From a virus: a stretch of DNA of 28,560 bases. Shown here piece after piece: positions 28,436-28,560 of the stretch (position 1 is the stretch's first letter; each line of letters opens with the position of its first letter). The stretch covers positions 1 to 28,560 of the IMG/VR virus record IMGVR_UViG_3300006846_000242; one strand, written 5' to 3'. Made by a program: the position numbers and the translations under genes. The notes beneath the pieces are model-generated. The model made no database searches. It saw nothing but the letters and a program-made list of their open reading frames with translations, and was not told the origin of the DNA.

Positions 28436-28560
28436 CAGACGCTCCCGGACGCGGTCTAGCGACAACTGTGTCGACCAGCATCGACGGGTCTACATGGCTC
28501 AGATACGTCGACGTGGTACCGACGTTGGAGTGCCCAAGCGCCTTGCTGATGACCGGCACC
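28422..28560 (-). CDS. int: Tyrosine recombinase (phage integrase), C-terminal fragment
   Basis: The last 45 codons run off the right edge. They contain the end of the catalytic domain: SKALGHSNVGTTSTYLSHV, the LGH motif with the second catalytic His, and the nucleophilic Tyr 10 residues later. The protein ends in a Pro/Arg-rich tail, TGA at 28422. It is the phage integrase and indicates a temperate life style. The attachment site is not within the window, as far as can be seen. Confidence 0.9.
   Translation of the reverse strand, partial: VPVISKALGHSNVGTTSTYLSHVDPSMLVDTVVARPRPGASDEWA

Noticed and set aside
1-28560. tRNA genes, CRISPR arrays, insertion sequences
   Set aside because: None was seen: no spaced identical repeats, no transposase, no cloverleaf candidates found by reading.
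28422-28560. Attachment site (attP) near the integrase
   Set aside because: No repeat that could be an attachment core was visible in the window, and the integrase itself is truncated at the edge.

Overview
This GC-rich window reads as most of a temperate bacteriophage or prophage, probably of a high-GC Gram-positive (actinobacterial) host. The host assignment is an inference from composition, frequent GTG/TTG starts and protein style. Nearly all genes are on the minus strand, so the map runs from 28560 down to 1. No host genes, tRNAs or CRISPR arrays were seen. At the right edge is the C-terminus of a tyrosine recombinase (the phage integrase). Below it come a zinc-ribbon DNA-binding-like protein, a DGQHR/ParB-like protein and a DPPY-type DNA methyltransferase.

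From about 26.3 to 18.0 kb lies a tight array of roughly 30 small accessory genes, mostly 36-145 codons. They are joined by ATGA, GTGA or TGATG stop/start overlaps, which implies translational coupling. Most are unrecognised. Exceptions are an HExxH metallopeptidase-like protein, an HNH endonuclease, a winged-helix protein and a common phage protein beginning MGDRGN. At least two small helical families have duplicated within the array.

From 17.9 to 15.9 kb are a Cys-rich protein, a KOW-like/beta-helix protein, a zinc-ribbon protein, the small terminase and a small protein. A 315-bp non-coding region (15618-15932) follows. It carries 10-bp-phased repeats, a G-quadruplex-type run and an inverted repeat. 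It also sits exactly where the strand composition reverses, although the genes on both sides point the same way. It is a strong candidate for a replication origin or genome-end/packaging site.

Downstream (15.6 to 0 kb) is the virion module: a ribbon-helix-helix protein, a tiny two-helix membrane protein, the large terminase, small structural or accessory proteins, an SGNH esterase and a pectate-lyase-fold tail spike sharing an N-terminal module, the portal, a scaffold-like protein, the major capsid protein with a strong terminator behind it, head-tail connectors, a large tail-nozzle-like protein and tail-appendage proteins. No tape measure is visible, so a short-tailed (podovirus-like) particle is likely. 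One gene breaks the pattern: a secreted zinc metallopeptidase of metzincin type on the plus strand at 440-1018 with its own promoter, inserted among the tail genes. No standard endolysin/holin cassette or replication polymerase/helicase was recognised inside the window.
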